From contig NZ_SGXF01000005.1 of assembly GCF_004216775.1 (NCBI RefSeq), positions 1-64,000 on the forward strand: a stretch of 64,000 bases of DNA, written 5' to 3'. The notes beneath the pieces were generated by a model that was not told the DNA's origin, made no database searches, and worked only from the letters and a program-made list of their open reading frames with translations. Origin of the DNA: Cuneatibacter caecimuris. GTDB lineage: Bacteria > Bacillota > Clostridia > Lachnospirales > Lachnospiraceae. The translations under genes were made by a program, and so were the position numbers. Of the stretch, positions 1-9,633 are shown piece by piece; position 1 is the stretch's first letter, and the number at the start of each line of letters is the position of its first letter.

Positions 1-93
1 TGGAACGCCATACTTTGAAGTTATGTTGAACCGCCGTATGCCGAACGGCATGTACGGTGGTGTGAGAGGGGGATTAAATTCCCCCTACTCGAT
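1..93 (+). mobile_element. 3' end of a group II intron (domains V and VI)
   Basis: Only the last 93 bases of the intron lie in the window. Bases 28-62 fold into the short hairpin expected of catalytic domain V: the arm CCGCCGTATGCC is followed by a GAA-type tip and a complementary arm. Bases 67-90 form a second hairpin (GGGGG and CCCCC around a TTAAATT centre), which fits domain VI with its branch-point adenosine. The intron appears to end with CTACTCGAT at 93, after which the MATE reading frame resumes. The reverse-transcriptase ORF, if present, lies upstream of the window. The identification rests on the domain V/VI sequence pattern recalled from bacterial group II introns. Confidence 0.85.
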
Positions 94-1118
94 TGAAGGA
101 CAGCCTGCTGTGGTGGTTTGGCGCCACAGAAGCCAATTTTTCTTATGCGCAGGATTACATGGCAGTTTATCTCTGCGGCACAGTATTTGCGATATTGTCT
201 GTGGGGCTGAACAATTTCATTACTTGCCAGGGCTTTGCCAGGACAGCCATGTGTTCCGTGGTACTGGGCGCTGCGGCGAATATCATTCTGGACCCGGTTT
301 TTATTTTTATATTTGATATGGGCGTATCGGGGGCGGCGTTTGCTACGGTGCTGTCGCAGCTTGCCTCCTGCCTGTTCACGCTCCGCTTTTTGTTCGGGAA
401 AAAGGTGCCTGTGAAGATCACTTTTAAAGGATATGACTGGAAGATCTGCCGGAGCATTCTGACAGTGGGGCTCACGCCGTTTCTGATCATTTTGTTTGAT
501 AATGTGCTGATCATAGCGCTGAATATGGTGCTTCAGCGCTATGGCGGTTCGCAGAGCGATGCGCTTCTGACCTGCAACGCCATTGTACAGAGCCTGATGC
601 TGGTGATCACCATGCCTTTAGGCGGGATCAGCACCGGCACCCAGACGATTCTGGGGTATAATTATGGGGCGAACCGGCCTGACCGCGTCTTGGAAGGGGA
701 AAAACAAATTGTGAAGGCCTGTGTGCTGTTTACTGTAGTGATGTTTGTGCTGGCGCAGACCTGTTCCAGGTACTTTGTGCAGATCTTCACGCAGGATGAA
801 ACTTATATAGAAATGAGCGTGCGTTTTATCCGTATCTATACGCTGGGCGTAATTCCTCTTGGAGTTCAGTATGCGCTGGTGGACGGTTTTACTGGGATGG
901 GAATTGTGAAAATCGCCATTTCCCTGTCTTTTTTCCGAAAGCTGATGTACCTGGCGCTGGTAGTGATTCTGCCCATGACGCTTGGCGCTGCCAATGTGTT
1001 CTATGCGGAGGCTGTTTCTGATGTGGTCCCGCCCATGGTGACGGCTGCCGTATATCTGTTCAGCATCCGGAAAATTCTGAACCGGAGAGAGGAAGAGGCA
1101 AGAGCCGCGGCCGGGTGA
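94..1118 (+). CDS. MATE family multidrug/cation antiporter, downstream exon (gene split by the intron)
   Basis: This is the C-terminal part (about 340 residues) of a MATE family efflux protein, a polytopic inner-membrane antiporter that exports drugs or metabolites using a Na+ or H+ gradient. The frame opens at the intron junction: LKDSLLWWFGAT-like sequence is typical of the second or third helix region, and about nine hydrophobic segments follow. A full MATE protein is about 450 residues, so roughly 110 N-terminal residues should lie upstream of the intron. The apparent ATG at 93 borrows its first base from the intron and is not a natural start. The protein can be made only if the intron splices; otherwise the gene is disrupted. 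The family call is firm, the substrate is unknown. Confidence 0.85.
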
Positions 1119-1124
1119 TTTGGC

Positions 1125-1916
1125 TCAGATCACCCCGATAAGCTGCAGCGCGTACCTGATCCCGTCCTCCTCGATATCTTTGGTGACGAAAGAAACGCAT
1201 TGCCGTAGAGAGGCCGGGCGGCAGTTGCCCATTGCGATGCTGCCCGGCACATAATCCAGCATAGGCCGGTCGTTGTTGCCGTCGCCGATGGCGTAGGCCG
1301 CCGCCAGAGGAAGTCCGTATGCGTCCAGGACAGCCTGGAGGCCGGTTGCTTTGGTGTAGCCGTTGGGAACAAATTCACTGAGCTGTCCCCGGTCGATATA
1401 GGCGAAATCGCCGGACAGTTCCCGGATAAAGCGCTGCAGGTCCGTGTCAGGACGTGTCCAGGTGACAAATTTGTCAAAAGGCATGTCCGGCGCGGATTCC
1501 CAGTCTCTGGGTTCCAGCCCCCGGTCCCGGAACCGGCCGTACTGTTCCCGGCAGGGCCTGGAAACCATGTGCTCCCAGTCAAAATAAACGCCGTCTCTGG
1601 CTTCCAGCAGGATATCGACCCTGCAATCCCTGGCCAGCTCAATGATTTCCTGTCCTTTCTCATGGGAAAATTCCCGGTGGAACAATTCCTTTTCTCCGAT
1701 AAAAACATTCGTGCCGCAGCCGCAGACGAACCCGTCGAAGCCCAGGTTTATCAGGCGGGGATCAATGCTGTAACGGGTCCGGCCGGTATTGATGAACATC
1801 AGATGGCCGTTTTTCCGGGCCTGCAGGACTGCTTGTACCGCAGATTCCGGAAGACGGTGGGTGCGTTCTGTGATCAGTGTTCCGTCTATATCAAAAAATA
1901 CAATTTTGCGTTCCAT
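1125..1916 (-). CDS. Cof-type HAD superfamily phosphatase
   Basis: A 263-residue haloacid dehalogenase-like hydrolase of the Cof/YbiV type (type IIB cap), which dephosphorylates small sugar phosphates or cofactors in the cytoplasm. The nucleophile motif FFDIDGTL lies at residues 5-13 and the metal-binding motif IGDGNNDRPML near residue 220, as in this family. The start is the ATG at 1916, preceded by AGGAGG; the frame stays open 24 codons further upstream, but that part shows no homology-like sequence. The gene converges on the MATE exon, with six bases between their stop codons. Substrate cannot be deduced. Confidence 0.85.
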   Translation of the reverse strand: MERKIVFFDIDGTLITERTHRLPESAVQAVLQARKNGHLMFINTGRTRYSIDPRLINLGFDGFVCGCGTNVFIGEKELFHREFSHEKGQEIIELARDCRVDILLEARDGVYFDWEHMVSRPCREQYGRFRDRGLEPRDWESAPDMPFDKFVTWTRPDTDLQRFIRELSGDFAYIDRGQLSEFVPNGYTKATGLQAVLDAYGLPLAAAYAIGDGNNDRPMLDYVPGSIAMGNCRPASLRQCVSFVTKDIEEDGIRYALQLIGVI

Positions 1917-2046
1917 AATTCCTCCTGAAATTGGGATATCCTTCAATGATCTTCCGACTATTATATAAGAAAACAGCCGTCTGCGCAAGGCTGGAATCTT
2001 TATAAAGAAATTCTAAAGAAAACATTAAGTTTTTTGAAAAAAATAC

Positions 2047-2075
2047 TTGAGTTTCTTCAGTTTACGCCGTATACT
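2047..2075 (+). promoter_or_regulatory. Sigma-A promoter for the NCS2 permease gene
   Basis: TTGAGT at 2047-2052 and TATACT at 2070-2075 are separated by exactly 17 bases. The promoter sits 60 bases before the permease start. No purine riboswitch fold is evident in the leader. Confidence 0.7.
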
Positions 2076-2134
2076 GAGAGAGGATTGCAGATTTCCGGAG
2101 AGACCGGAAAACAAAAGAAAACGGAGGGTGACTC

Positions 2135-3493
2135 ATGTTAGAAAAGTTCTTTAAGCTCAAAGAGAACAACACGACTGTCAAAACAGAAGTGATCGCCGGC
2201 CTGACAACGTTCATGACCATGGCGTACATACTGGCAGTCAACCCCAGCCTGCTGAGCGCAGCTGGAATGGACGCAAACGCAGTTCTGATGGCAACTGCAC
2301 TGGCCTCTTTCCTCGGCACTTTGCTGATGGCATTGATGGCAAATTATCCTTTTGCTCTGGCGCCCGGCATGGGCCTGAACGCATACTTTGCGTTTACAGT
2401 GTGCGGAAAGATGGGATATGACTGGAGAATCGCGCTGCTGGCAGTATTTATTGAAGGTATTATTTTCATTGTGCTGTCCCTGACAAATGTGCGTGAAGCG
2501 ATTTTTAATGCGATTCCCATTAACCTGAAACATGCGGTCAGCGCTGGTATCGGCCTGTTTATCGCGTTTATCGGCCTTCAGGGCGCGCATCTGGTGGCCG
2601 GAGATTCCTCCACCCTTCTGACTATGATCAGCTTCGGAGAACATCTGAACCAGGAAGGCATCTGCGCGATCCTGGCAGTGCTGGGATTGTTCATCACTGC
2701 GGTCATGTATATTAAAAAGGTGAAAGGTGCGATCCTGTTCGGCATTCTGATTACCTGGATTCTTGGAATGATCTGCCAGGCAACCGGCCTGTACGTAATC
2801 GATGCGGAAAGAGGTTTTTATTCCCTGTACCCCGCCTTTGATTCCCTGCACCTGGACGCGCTGGGACTGACCTTTGGACAGGCGTTCAGGGCCGATTTCA
2901 GCAACGTGAATATCCTGAACCTTATTGTAGTTGTGTTTTCTTTCCTGTTTGTAGATATATTTGATACTTTAGGAACACTGATCGGCGTTTCCACAAAGGC
3001 GAATATGCTGGATAAGAACGGCAAGCTTCCCCGCATCAAACCTGCGCTTCTGGCGGATGCAGTGGCTACCAGTGCCGGCGCGATCCTGGGCACATCTACT
3101 ACTACTACATTTGTAGAAAGTTCCTCTGGCGTGGCTGCCGGCGGACGTACGGGCCTGGCCTCGGTTGTGACTGCAGTGCTGTTTTTGCTGTCCATTTTCC
3201 TGGCGCCTGTATTTACGGCAATTCCCGGATTTGCCACAGCTCCCGCTCTGATCTTTGTGGGCTTCCTGATGCTCACCTCCATTTTGAAGGTGGATATGAG
3301 CGATCCCAGCGAAGGAATCCCCGCTTACCTGTGCGTGCTGGTGATGCCTTTGTTCTACAGCATTGCGGAAGGTATCGCAGTGGGCGTGATTTCTTATGTA
3401 GTGCTGAATGTGTGCTGCGGCAAGGCGAAGAAAGTAACGCCTTTGATGTATGTGCTGTTCGTGCTGTTTATTCTGAAGTATATCTTCCTGTAA
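2135..3493 (+). CDS. NCS2 family nucleobase permease (guanine/hypoxanthine type)
   Basis: A 452-residue membrane permease of the AzgA/PbuG branch of the NCS2 family, which imports purine bases such as guanine, hypoxanthine or adenine by proton symport. The N-terminus has the characteristic GLTTFMTMAYILAVNP segment near residues 24-39. The middle has FDTLGTLIG (near 280) and the serine/threonine-rich TSAGAILGTSTTTTF stretch (near 312-326), both hallmarks of this branch. Twelve or more hydrophobic segments span the length, and the length is normal. The start ATG follows ACGGAGGGTG. It is a single-gene unit with its own promoter and terminator. The exact base transported is inferred from subfamily only. 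Confidence 0.88.
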   Translation: MLEKFFKLKENNTTVKTEVIAGLTTFMTMAYILAVNPSLLSAAGMDANAVLMATALASFLGTLLMALMANYPFALAPGMGLNAYFAFTVCGKMGYDWRIALLAVFIEGIIFIVLSLTNVREAIFNAIPINLKHAVSAGIGLFIAFIGLQGAHLVAGDSSTLLTMISFGEHLNQEGICAILAVLGLFITAVMYIKKVKGAILFGILITWILGMICQATGLYVIDAERGFYSLYPAFDSLHLDALGLTFGQAFRADFSNVNILNLIVVVFSFLFVDIFDTLGTLIGVSTKANMLDKNGKLPRIKPALLADAVATSAGAILGTSTTTTFVESSSGVAAGGRTGLASVVTAVLFLLSIFLAPVFTAIPGFATAPALIFVGFLMLTSILKVDMSDPSEGIPAYLCVLVMPLFYSIAEGIAVGVISYVVLNVCCGKAKKVTPLMYVLFVLFILKYIFL

Positions 3494-3516
3494 TAAATAT
3501 TTATAAAATATTAATG

Positions 3517-3554
3517 AGTGTGCCGGTTTTTCTAACGGCACACTTATTTTTTTT
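3517..3554 (+). terminator. Rho-independent terminator after the NCS2 permease
   Basis: AGTGTGCCG (3517-3525) pairs perfectly with CGGCACACT (3536-3544) and is followed by a run of ten bases that is nearly all T. Confidence 0.9.
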
Positions 3555-3610
3555 GCGCTATATTGAAACACGAAGAAGATATTTCTGAACAAGAAAGGAG
3601 AGGAGACGTT

Positions 3611-5350
3611 GTGGAATCTGTTTTGCAATATGTTTTATACCTGCTGATTCTGGTTGCGCTGGCCATACCGCTGGGACGGTATATCAGCAAGGTGATGAAC
3701 GGAGAAAAGGTAGTTCTTTCCAGAGTTCTTGCTCCGTGCGAAAGAGGGATCTATAAGGTCCTGCATATTGATGAAAAGGAGGACATGAGCTGGAAAAAAT
3801 ATGCTGGAAGCGTAATCGCCTTCAGTGCAATTTCACTGGTAATACTGACTGCAATTTTGATGCTGCAGAAATTCCTGCCCTGGAATCCTGAAGGAATCGG
3901 GGGGATGAGCTGGCATCTGGCCTTTAACACATCTTCCAGCTTTGTGACTAACACTAACTGGCAGGCGTATTCCGGAGAGTCGGCGCTGAGCTATTTTTCT
4001 CAGGCAATGGGCCTGACCGTGCAGAACTTTGTGACTCCGGCAGTAGGGATCTGCGTTCTGTACGCGCTGATCAGAGGATTCCTCCATCTGAAACATAAGG
4101 GAATCGGAAACTTCTGGCAAGATATGACTCGTTCTCTGCTGTATGTCCTAATCCCCCTGTCCATGATCGTTACGGTTTTGCTGGTATCCCAGGGAGTGCT
4201 CCAGAACTTGTCCGGTTATCAGACAGTGGATCTGGTAGAACCGATTACGACGGAAGACGGGACTGTGGTCACGCAGCAGGTGATTCCCATGGGGCCGCAG
4301 GCCAGTCAGGTAGCCATTAAACAGCTGGGCACCAACGGCGGCGGTTATAACGGTGTGAATTCAGCGAGCCCACTGGAAAATCCCACCCCTTTTTCCAACC
4401 TGATCGAAATGATTTCTCTGTTGCTGATCCCTGCCGCGCTCTGCTTTTCCTTTGGCAGGAGCATAAAAGATAAAAAACAGGGGAGAGCAGTGTTCCTGGC
4501 CATGTTTATCCTTCTTGTGGTATCGCTGGGAATTGTAGCCTACAGCGAACAGGCTGCTACGCCGCAGATGTCGCAGGACGGCATGGTGGATCTGAGCACA
4601 GTGGACCAGGCTGGCGGAAACATGGAAGGAAAGGAAACTCGTTTCGGCATCGCCACGTCAGCGACCTGGGCGGTATTTACAACGGCGGCTTCCAACGGCT
4701 CGGTCAATTCCATGCATGACAGCTATACTCCTATGGGAGGCATGATCCCTATGCTTTTGATGCAGCTGGGCGAAGTGGTCTTTGGCGGTGTTGGCTGCGG
4801 CCTCTACGGGATGCTGGGATTTGCAATTCTCACGGTATTTATCGCAGGCCTGATGGTAGGGCGTACGCCGGAATATCTTGGGAAAAAGATAGAGCCGCGT
4901 GAGATGAAAATGGCTGTGCTGGTGTGTCTGGCCACTCCCATAGGAATTCTGGTGGGCAGCGGCATAGCGGCTGCACTGCCGGCCACTGCGGACAGCCTGA
5001 ACAACGGAGGAGCTCATGGCTTTTCAGAATTGCTGTACGCCTACTCCTCAGCAGGAGGAAACAACGGATCTGCTTTTGCCGGATTTAATGCCAATACGCC
5101 GTTTTTGAATGTGAGTATCGGGCTGGTCATGCTGTTTGTACGTTTTACTCCTATTCTGGCAATTTTGGCAATCGCAGGGAGCATGGCCCGGAAAAACAAA
5201 GTGGCTGTTTCGGCCGGCACGCTTTCAACCACAAACGGAATGTTCGTGTTTCTGCTGATTTTTGTGGTACTTTTAATCGGCGCGCTGTCATTTTTCCCGG
5301 CGCTGTCGCTGGGGCCTATTGCAGAGCAGCTGCAGAGCCTGGGCCTGTGA
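3611..5350 (+). CDS. kdpA: Potassium-transporting ATPase subunit A
   Basis: KdpA is the K+-binding and channel-like membrane subunit of the high-affinity Kdp P-type ATPase, related to the SKT superfamily of K+ transporters. The product (579 residues from the start used here) has about ten membrane segments and the [20 protein letters not shown] selectivity region near residue 239, plus FNANTPF-like signatures late in the protein. The start is taken as GTG 3611, giving [12 protein letters not shown], because AGGAGA lies just upstream and KdpA proteins begin directly with the first helix; an ATG at 3563 would add 16 unhelpful residues. No kdpF-like small ORF precedes it. First gene of kdpABC. 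Confidence 0.95.
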   Translation: MESVLQYVLYLLILVALAIPLGRYISKVMNGEKVVLSRVLAPCERGIYKVLHIDEKEDMSWKKYAGSVIAFSAISLVILTAILMLQKFLPWNPEGIGGMSWHLAFNTSSSFVTNTNWQAYSGESALSYFSQAMGLTVQNFVTPAVGICVLYALIRGFLHLKHKGIGNFWQDMTRSLLYVLIPLSMIVTVLLVSQGVLQNLSGYQTVDLVEPITTEDGTVVTQQVIPMGPQASQVAIKQLGTNGGGYNGVNSASPLENPTPFSNLIEMISLLLIPAALCFSFGRSIKDKKQGRAVFLAMFILLVVSLGIVAYSEQAATPQMSQDGMVDLSTVDQAGGNMEGKETRFGIATSATWAVFTTAASNGSVNSMHDSYTPMGGMIPMLLMQLGEVVFGGVGCGLYGMLGFAILTVFIAGLMVGRTPEYLGKKIEPREMKMAVLVCLATPIGILVGSGIAAALPATADSLNNGGAHGFSELLYAYSSAGGNNGSAFAGFNANTPFLNVSIGLVMLFVRFTPILAILAIAGSMARKNKVAVSAGTLSTTNGMFVFLLIFVVLLIGALSFFPALSLGPIAEQLQSLGL

Positions 5351-5370
5351 TAGAGAGGATGTGAGAGAGG

Positions 5371-7434
5371 ATGAATCAAAAAAGTGCATTGCGCGATCCG
5401 GCGCTGATTCGCCGGGCGATAAAAGATGCGTTCTTAAAATTAAATCCGAAGGTTCAGATCAAAAACCCGGTCATGTTCCTGGTATTTGTATCTTCGGTGC
5501 TGACCACTGTACTATTTATTTTGGGCTTAATAGGAATCCAGGATGCGCCAACCGGGTTTGTGCTGGCAATTACAGTAATTCTCTGGCTGACCGTTTTGTT
5601 CGCAAACTTTGCGGAGGCGATTGCCGAGGGCCGGGGGAAGGCTCAGGCCGATGCTTTGAGAGCTTCGCGCAAAGACGTGACGGCTCACCGGCTGAAGGAC
5701 CCTGCGGATCACAAAGTATTTGAGGATGTCGCTTCCACGGTACTGAAAAAAGGAGAATTCTTCTTCGCCAGCGCGGGGGAACAGATCCCGGCGGACGGTG
5801 AGGTTGTTGAAGGCGCTGCCTCTGTAGATGAGAGCGCTATTACAGGAGAATCCGCTCCTGTTATCCGCGAAGCGGGCGGAGACCGCAGCGCGGTGACGGG
5901 AGGCACGACAGTGCTTTCTGACTGGCTGGTCGTCCGGGTGACGCAGGAGCCGGGCAAAAGCTTTATGGATCAGATGATCGCCATGGTAGAAGGAGCGTCC
6001 AGAAAGAAGACGCCCAATGAAATTGCCCTGCAGATTCTGCTGGCGGCGCTGACGGTGATTTTCCTGCTGGTTGTTGTGTCCCTTTATGCGTATTCCATGT
6101 TTTCCGCGGATCAGGCAGGGGTGGGGAATCCTACTTCGGTGACTTCTTTGGTAGCGCTGCTGGTCTGCCTGGCGCCCACCACAATCGGGGCGCTGCTCTC
6201 CGCCATCGGAATTGCCGGAATGAGCCGGCTGAATCAGGCGAATGTGCTGGCGATGAGCGGAAGAGCGATTGAAGCGGCAGGCGATGTGGATACCCTGCTT
6301 CTGGATAAGACGGGGACCATTACCCTGGGAAACCGCCAGGCTGCGGAATTTGTTCCGGTGGACGGGTGTACGGAACGGGATCTGGCGGATGCCGCGCAGC
6401 TGTCTTCCCTGGCGGACGAAACGCCGGAAGGCCGCAGCATTGTTGTTCTGGCAAAAGAACGTTTTGGGCTGCGAGGCAGAAATTTGGGAGACAGGAACAT
6501 ACATTTTGTGCCCTTTACCGCAGCTACGCGGATGAGCGGTGTGAACTACGACGGCGGAGAGATCCGCAAAGGGGCTGCAGAAGCGATCAAAGCTTATGTA
6601 GAGGAGGCCGGATATGGCTTCAGCGGCCAGTGCCAGGAAGAAGTGGACCGGGTCGCGCGACAGGGAGGCACTCCGCTGGTGGTGGCGAAAAACCACAGAG
6701 TAATGGGTGTTATTTATCTGAAAGATATCATCAAGGACGGCGTAAAAGAAAAATTTGCCGATCTGAGAAAAATGGGCATCAAAACTATCATGATTACAGG
6801 AGATAACCCGGTAACGGCTGCAGCCATTGCGGCAGAAGCGGGCGTGGATGATTTTCTGGCTCAGGCGACGCCGGAGGGCAAGCTGGAGATGATCCGGAAA
6901 TACCAGCAGCAGGGGCATCTGGTGGCCATGACCGGCGACGGTACGAATGATGCGCCGGCGCTGGCCCAGGCGGATGTGGCTGTGGCAATGAACAGCGGCA
7001 CGCAGGCTGCCAAGGAAGCGGGCAATATGGTGGATCTGGATTCTTCGCCGACCAAGCTGATCGAGATTGTACAGATTGGCAAACAGCTTTTGATGACCCG
7101 GGGAAGCCTGACCACGTTCTCCATCGCCAATGACGTGGCAAAATATTTTGCCATCATCCCGGCGCTGTTCATCGCGCTGTATCCTCAGCTGGATGTGCTG
7201 AATATCATGCGGCTGCACAGCGCCCAGAGCGCCATACTGTCCGCGACAATCTACAATGCGCTGATCATTGTGGCCCTGATCCCTCTGGCGCTGCGCGGAG
7301 TAAAATACAGGGAGGTGCCGGCAGGGAAACTGCTGAAAAAGAACCTTCTGGTGTACGGATTAGGCGGAATCATCGCTCCATTTATTGCAATAAAGATTAT
7401 TGATTTGATTCTGGCAGTGCTGGGCCTTGTATAA
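5371..7434 (+). CDS. kdpB: Potassium-transporting P-type ATPase subunit B
   Basis: KdpB is the catalytic ATP-hydrolysing subunit that energises K+ uptake through KdpA. The 687-residue product shows the P-type ATPase order: the actuator motif TGES near residue 160, the phosphorylated aspartate D312 in [10 protein letters not shown], the nucleotide-binding domain, and the hinge motif [10 protein letters not shown] near residue 525. Membrane helices flank these domains. The start ATG follows GAGAGAGG, 20 bases after the kdpA stop, so the two are co-transcribed. Length is normal and all key residues are present. Confidence 0.97.
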   Translation: MNQKSALRDPALIRRAIKDAFLKLNPKVQIKNPVMFLVFVSSVLTTVLFILGLIGIQDAPTGFVLAITVILWLTVLFANFAEAIAEGRGKAQADALRASRKDVTAHRLKDPADHKVFEDVASTVLKKGEFFFASAGEQIPADGEVVEGAASVDESAITGESAPVIREAGGDRSAVTGGTTVLSDWLVVRVTQEPGKSFMDQMIAMVEGASRKKTPNEIALQILLAALTVIFLLVVVSLYAYSMFSADQAGVGNPTSVTSLVALLVCLAPTTIGALLSAIGIAGMSRLNQANVLAMSGRAIEAAGDVDTLLLDKTGTITLGNRQAAEFVPVDGCTERDLADAAQLSSLADETPEGRSIVVLAKERFGLRGRNLGDRNIHFVPFTAATRMSGVNYDGGEIRKGAAEAIKAYVEEAGYGFSGQCQEEVDRVARQGGTPLVVAKNHRVMGVIYLKDIIKDGVKEKFADLRKMGIKTIMITGDNPVTAAAIAAEAGVDDFLAQATPEGKLEMIRKYQQQGHLVAMTGDGTNDAPALAQADVAVAMNSGTQAAKEAGNMVDLDSSPTKLIEIVQIGKQLLMTRGSLTTFSIANDVAKYFAIIPALFIALYPQLDVLNIMRLHSAQSAILSATIYNALIIVALIPLALRGVKYREVPAGKLLKKNLLVYGLGGIIAPFIAIKIIDLILAVLGLV

Positions 7435-7466
7435 GGCCCGGCGCCAGGGAGAAAAGGAGGCAGAAC

Positions 7467-8078
7467 ATGAAAGGAACAGGTCGCGTGATCAGGTCGGCAG
7501 GTTTATTTTTCCTGGCAATGACGCTCGTATGCGGTTTATTGTATACCCTGGCATCCACAGGGATTGCTCAGCTGTTTTTTAAAGACAAGGCCAATGGCAG
7601 CGTGATAGAGGTGGGCGGAAAGACTTACGGCAGCGCGCTGCTGGGGCAGCAATTTGAAGATGATTCTCATATGTGGGGAAGAATTATGAAAATTGATACA
7701 GGTACTTTTACAGATGAAGAAGGAAACCCGGTAATGTGGGCTGCTCCTTCCAACCTGACTCCGGCCAGTGAAGAGTATGCTGAATTAATTCGGGAACGTG
7801 TGGAAAAGCTGAGGGCCTCCAACCCGGAGCAGGGAGAGCAGGCGGTGCCGGTTGATCTGGTGACTGTTTCAGGCAGCGGGCTGGATCCGCATATCTCTCC
7901 CGCGGCGGCTGAGTATCAAGTGGCAAGGATTGCGGCCAATACAGATTATTCAGAAGATGAAATCAGGAGGATTATTGACCGGTATACGGAAGGACGTTTC
8001 CTGGGGATTTTCGGGGAGCCAAGAGTGAATGTGCTGAAAGTAAATTTGGCGCTGGACGGGATATTACAGGAGGAATGA
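7467..8078 (+). CDS. kdpC: Potassium-transporting ATPase subunit C
   Basis: KdpC is the single-helix accessory subunit that stabilises the KdpAB complex and supports ATP binding. The 203-residue product has one N-terminal membrane segment (about residues 9-35) and the conserved signature GSGLDPHISPAAAEYQ near residues 137-152, with DSHMWGR and WAAPSNLTP-like segments before it. The start follows AAGGAGGC, 32 bases after kdpB. It is followed one base after its stop by an unrelated small gene, so translation of the two is probably coupled. Confidence 0.95.
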   Translation: MKGTGRVIRSAGLFFLAMTLVCGLLYTLASTGIAQLFFKDKANGSVIEVGGKTYGSALLGQQFEDDSHMWGRIMKIDTGTFTDEEGNPVMWAAPSNLTPASEEYAELIRERVEKLRASNPEQGEQAVPVDLVTVSGSGLDPHISPAAAEYQVARIAANTDYSEDEIRRIIDRYTEGRFLGIFGEPRVNVLKVNLALDGILQEE

Positions 8079-8079
8079 T

Positions 8080-8961
8080 ATGCTGTTGTATTCGTATAAA
8101 CTTGCAGGGGAATATAAAGGCGCTGTCCAATCGGGGACAGTGCTTTCCCAGCCTGCAGGCAGTCTGATGATAGAGCTGGCAGGGGCTTTGGATACTTTCC
8201 TGGGGGCGGAGAGAAGTATGCTATACCGTCCGGGAAGCAGGACTCTGAGCATTCTCTACCAAGATGTGCTGCTTCGCTGCGAAGATCTGATGGAGTACGG
8301 GGGGCTGCTGGCAGGCGTAAATAAAAAATGGAAGCTTTCCGTGAGCGGGAGCACGCCCTCCAGAGAAACCGGAGAAATGGAATTTTTTCAGGAAGGCAGC
8401 CAGATTCTCATGAAAAAATACTGCGTATCAGGAAAAGACTTTCACCAGTTGGACAGTCTGTGCCTGCGGCTCGGGACGGAAGACGCCCGGACGGCTGAGA
8501 ATATATACCGCGTGCTGCGGAAGTTCCGGGCGGACAGCGCCTGCTGTGCGGTGGACCGTGTGCTTGAGCCCTTTCTCAAAGAGCAGCAGCTGGAATTCTT
8601 TGCAGATGGGACACTGTTTTGCTATCTGACGTTTGTTTCGGATGTTATGCCGGAAGAATACCTTTACAGCCTGTCCCTTTCCCAGAAGGAACGGCTGTGG
8701 GGGTGCTTCCTCGAGGATTATATGCAGACCAGGGAGTTTGACTGGCTGTATGATCTGCTGATGAGGGGAAGATGTCAGAGACTGCTGGAATGGGAACTGG
8801 CCCTTCAAAACTGTCTGGAAAACCTGCAATTTCAGGTGAAAAATACCCCTGACGGCTTTTCTGTGGCAGACGGCAGGGGCAAAGTCCGTATTTTTGATTT
8901 TGAAAAGGGAGGAGCGGCGGAACGGGCGTTTTTAAAGATTCTTTTTCCGCTGGGCCGCTGA
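8080..8961 (+). CDS. Unknown protein encoded in the kdp operon
   Basis: A 293-residue protein that I do not recognise. It starts one base after the kdpC stop codon, with AGGAGGAA overlapping the kdpC end as ribosome site, so it is very likely co-transcribed and translationally coupled. It has no signal peptide, no clear membrane segment and no known catalytic motif. It has about six cysteines and an alternating charged/hydrophobic pattern that fits a soluble alpha/beta protein. It lies where kdpD often sits in other genomes and could be a kdp-specific accessory or assembly protein, but that is position-based inference only. It converges on trkA, seven bases away. Confidence 0.75.
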   Translation: MLLYSYKLAGEYKGAVQSGTVLSQPAGSLMIELAGALDTFLGAERSMLYRPGSRTLSILYQDVLLRCEDLMEYGGLLAGVNKKWKLSVSGSTPSRETGEMEFFQEGSQILMKKYCVSGKDFHQLDSLCLRLGTEDARTAENIYRVLRKFRADSACCAVDRVLEPFLKEQQLEFFADGTLFCYLTFVSDVMPEEYLYSLSLSQKERLWGCFLEDYMQTREFDWLYDLLMRGRCQRLLEWELALQNCLENLQFQVKNTPDGFSVADGRGKVRIFDFEKGGAAERAFLKILFPLGR

Positions 8962-8968
8962 AGCTGTT

Positions 8969-9616
8969 TTATACTCTCAGAAACCTGGCAAGGCTTTTAT
9001 TGCTGCCCATGACCAGGACAGTCTCGCCATAGCGGAAAATATGATCAGGTTTGGGCAGCGGCTCCAGCTGCCCTTCATATTTCACAGCCAGAATATTGAT
9101 CTGGTGCTGCTGCCGCACTTCCAGATCCACGATGGACCTGCCGATCCACTGGCTGGGAATCGAGGTCTCATAGATGGAATAATCTTTTGTCAGCTCGATA
9201 TAATCAAACACGTGGTCCGCGCTGTACCGGACCGCAGCCCAGGTGGCCATCTGGCGCTCCGGATAGATTACGTCGTCCGCGCCGTTGCGGAGAAGAAATT
9301 TCGCGTGCACGTCTCTGCTGGCGCGGGCCAGCACAAATTTTGCCCCATAGTCCTTGATCAGCGCTGTGGTTTCCAGGGAACTCTGAAAATTATCTCCAAT
9401 GGCGATGATGCACAAATCAAAATTTCGGATTCCCAGGGATGCGATAAACTGTTCGTTTGTGCTGTCCCCGATCTGTGCGTTGGTTACATAGGGAAGTACG
9501 TCATTCACCCGTTCCTCATTGTTGTCAACAGCCAGAACCTCGTGTTTCAGTTCATGCAGTTTCGCTGCAACATGTCTGCCAAAGCGTCCTAAACCAATCA
9601 ATAATATAGATTTCAT
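8969..9616 (-). CDS. TrkA/KtrA-type regulatory subunit of a K+ uptake system
   Basis: A 215-residue cytoplasmic RCK protein that gates the partner K+ channel-like subunit in response to nucleotide. The N-terminus MKSILLIGLGRFGRHVAAKL (cut at 20) contains the Rossmann GLGRFG motif, with an acidic residue at the end of the second strand (AVDNNEERV) as in NAD/ATP-binding RCK_N domains. A RCK_C (TrkA_C) domain covers about residues 135-215. The length matches KtrA/KtrC (about 220) rather than the double-domain TrkA. It lies directly downstream of the trkH/ktrB gene with a 17-base gap, forming one operon read towards kdpABC. Confidence 0.9.
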   Translation of the reverse strand: MKSILLIGLGRFGRHVAAKLHELKHEVLAVDNNEERVNDVLPYVTNAQIGDSTNEQFIASLGIRNFDLCIIAIGDNFQSSLETTALIKDYGAKFVLARASRDVHAKFLLRNGADDVIYPERQMATWAAVRYSADHVFDYIELTKDYSIYETSIPSQWIGRSIVDLEVRQQHQINILAVKYEGQLEPLPKPDHIFRYGETVLVMGSNKSLARFLRV

Positions 9617-9633
9617 TTTTTCCTCTCAATCTT

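Noticed and set aside
1989-2134. Purine riboswitch before the NCS2 permease
   Set aside because: The leader lacks the conserved purine-aptamer junction motifs and has only a short stretch between promoter and start codon.
5527-7218. 563-codon minus-strand open frame opposite kdpB
   Set aside because: It lies fully antisense to kdpB, is rich in His/Gln/Arg with no domain-like pattern, and arises from the codon bias of the real gene.
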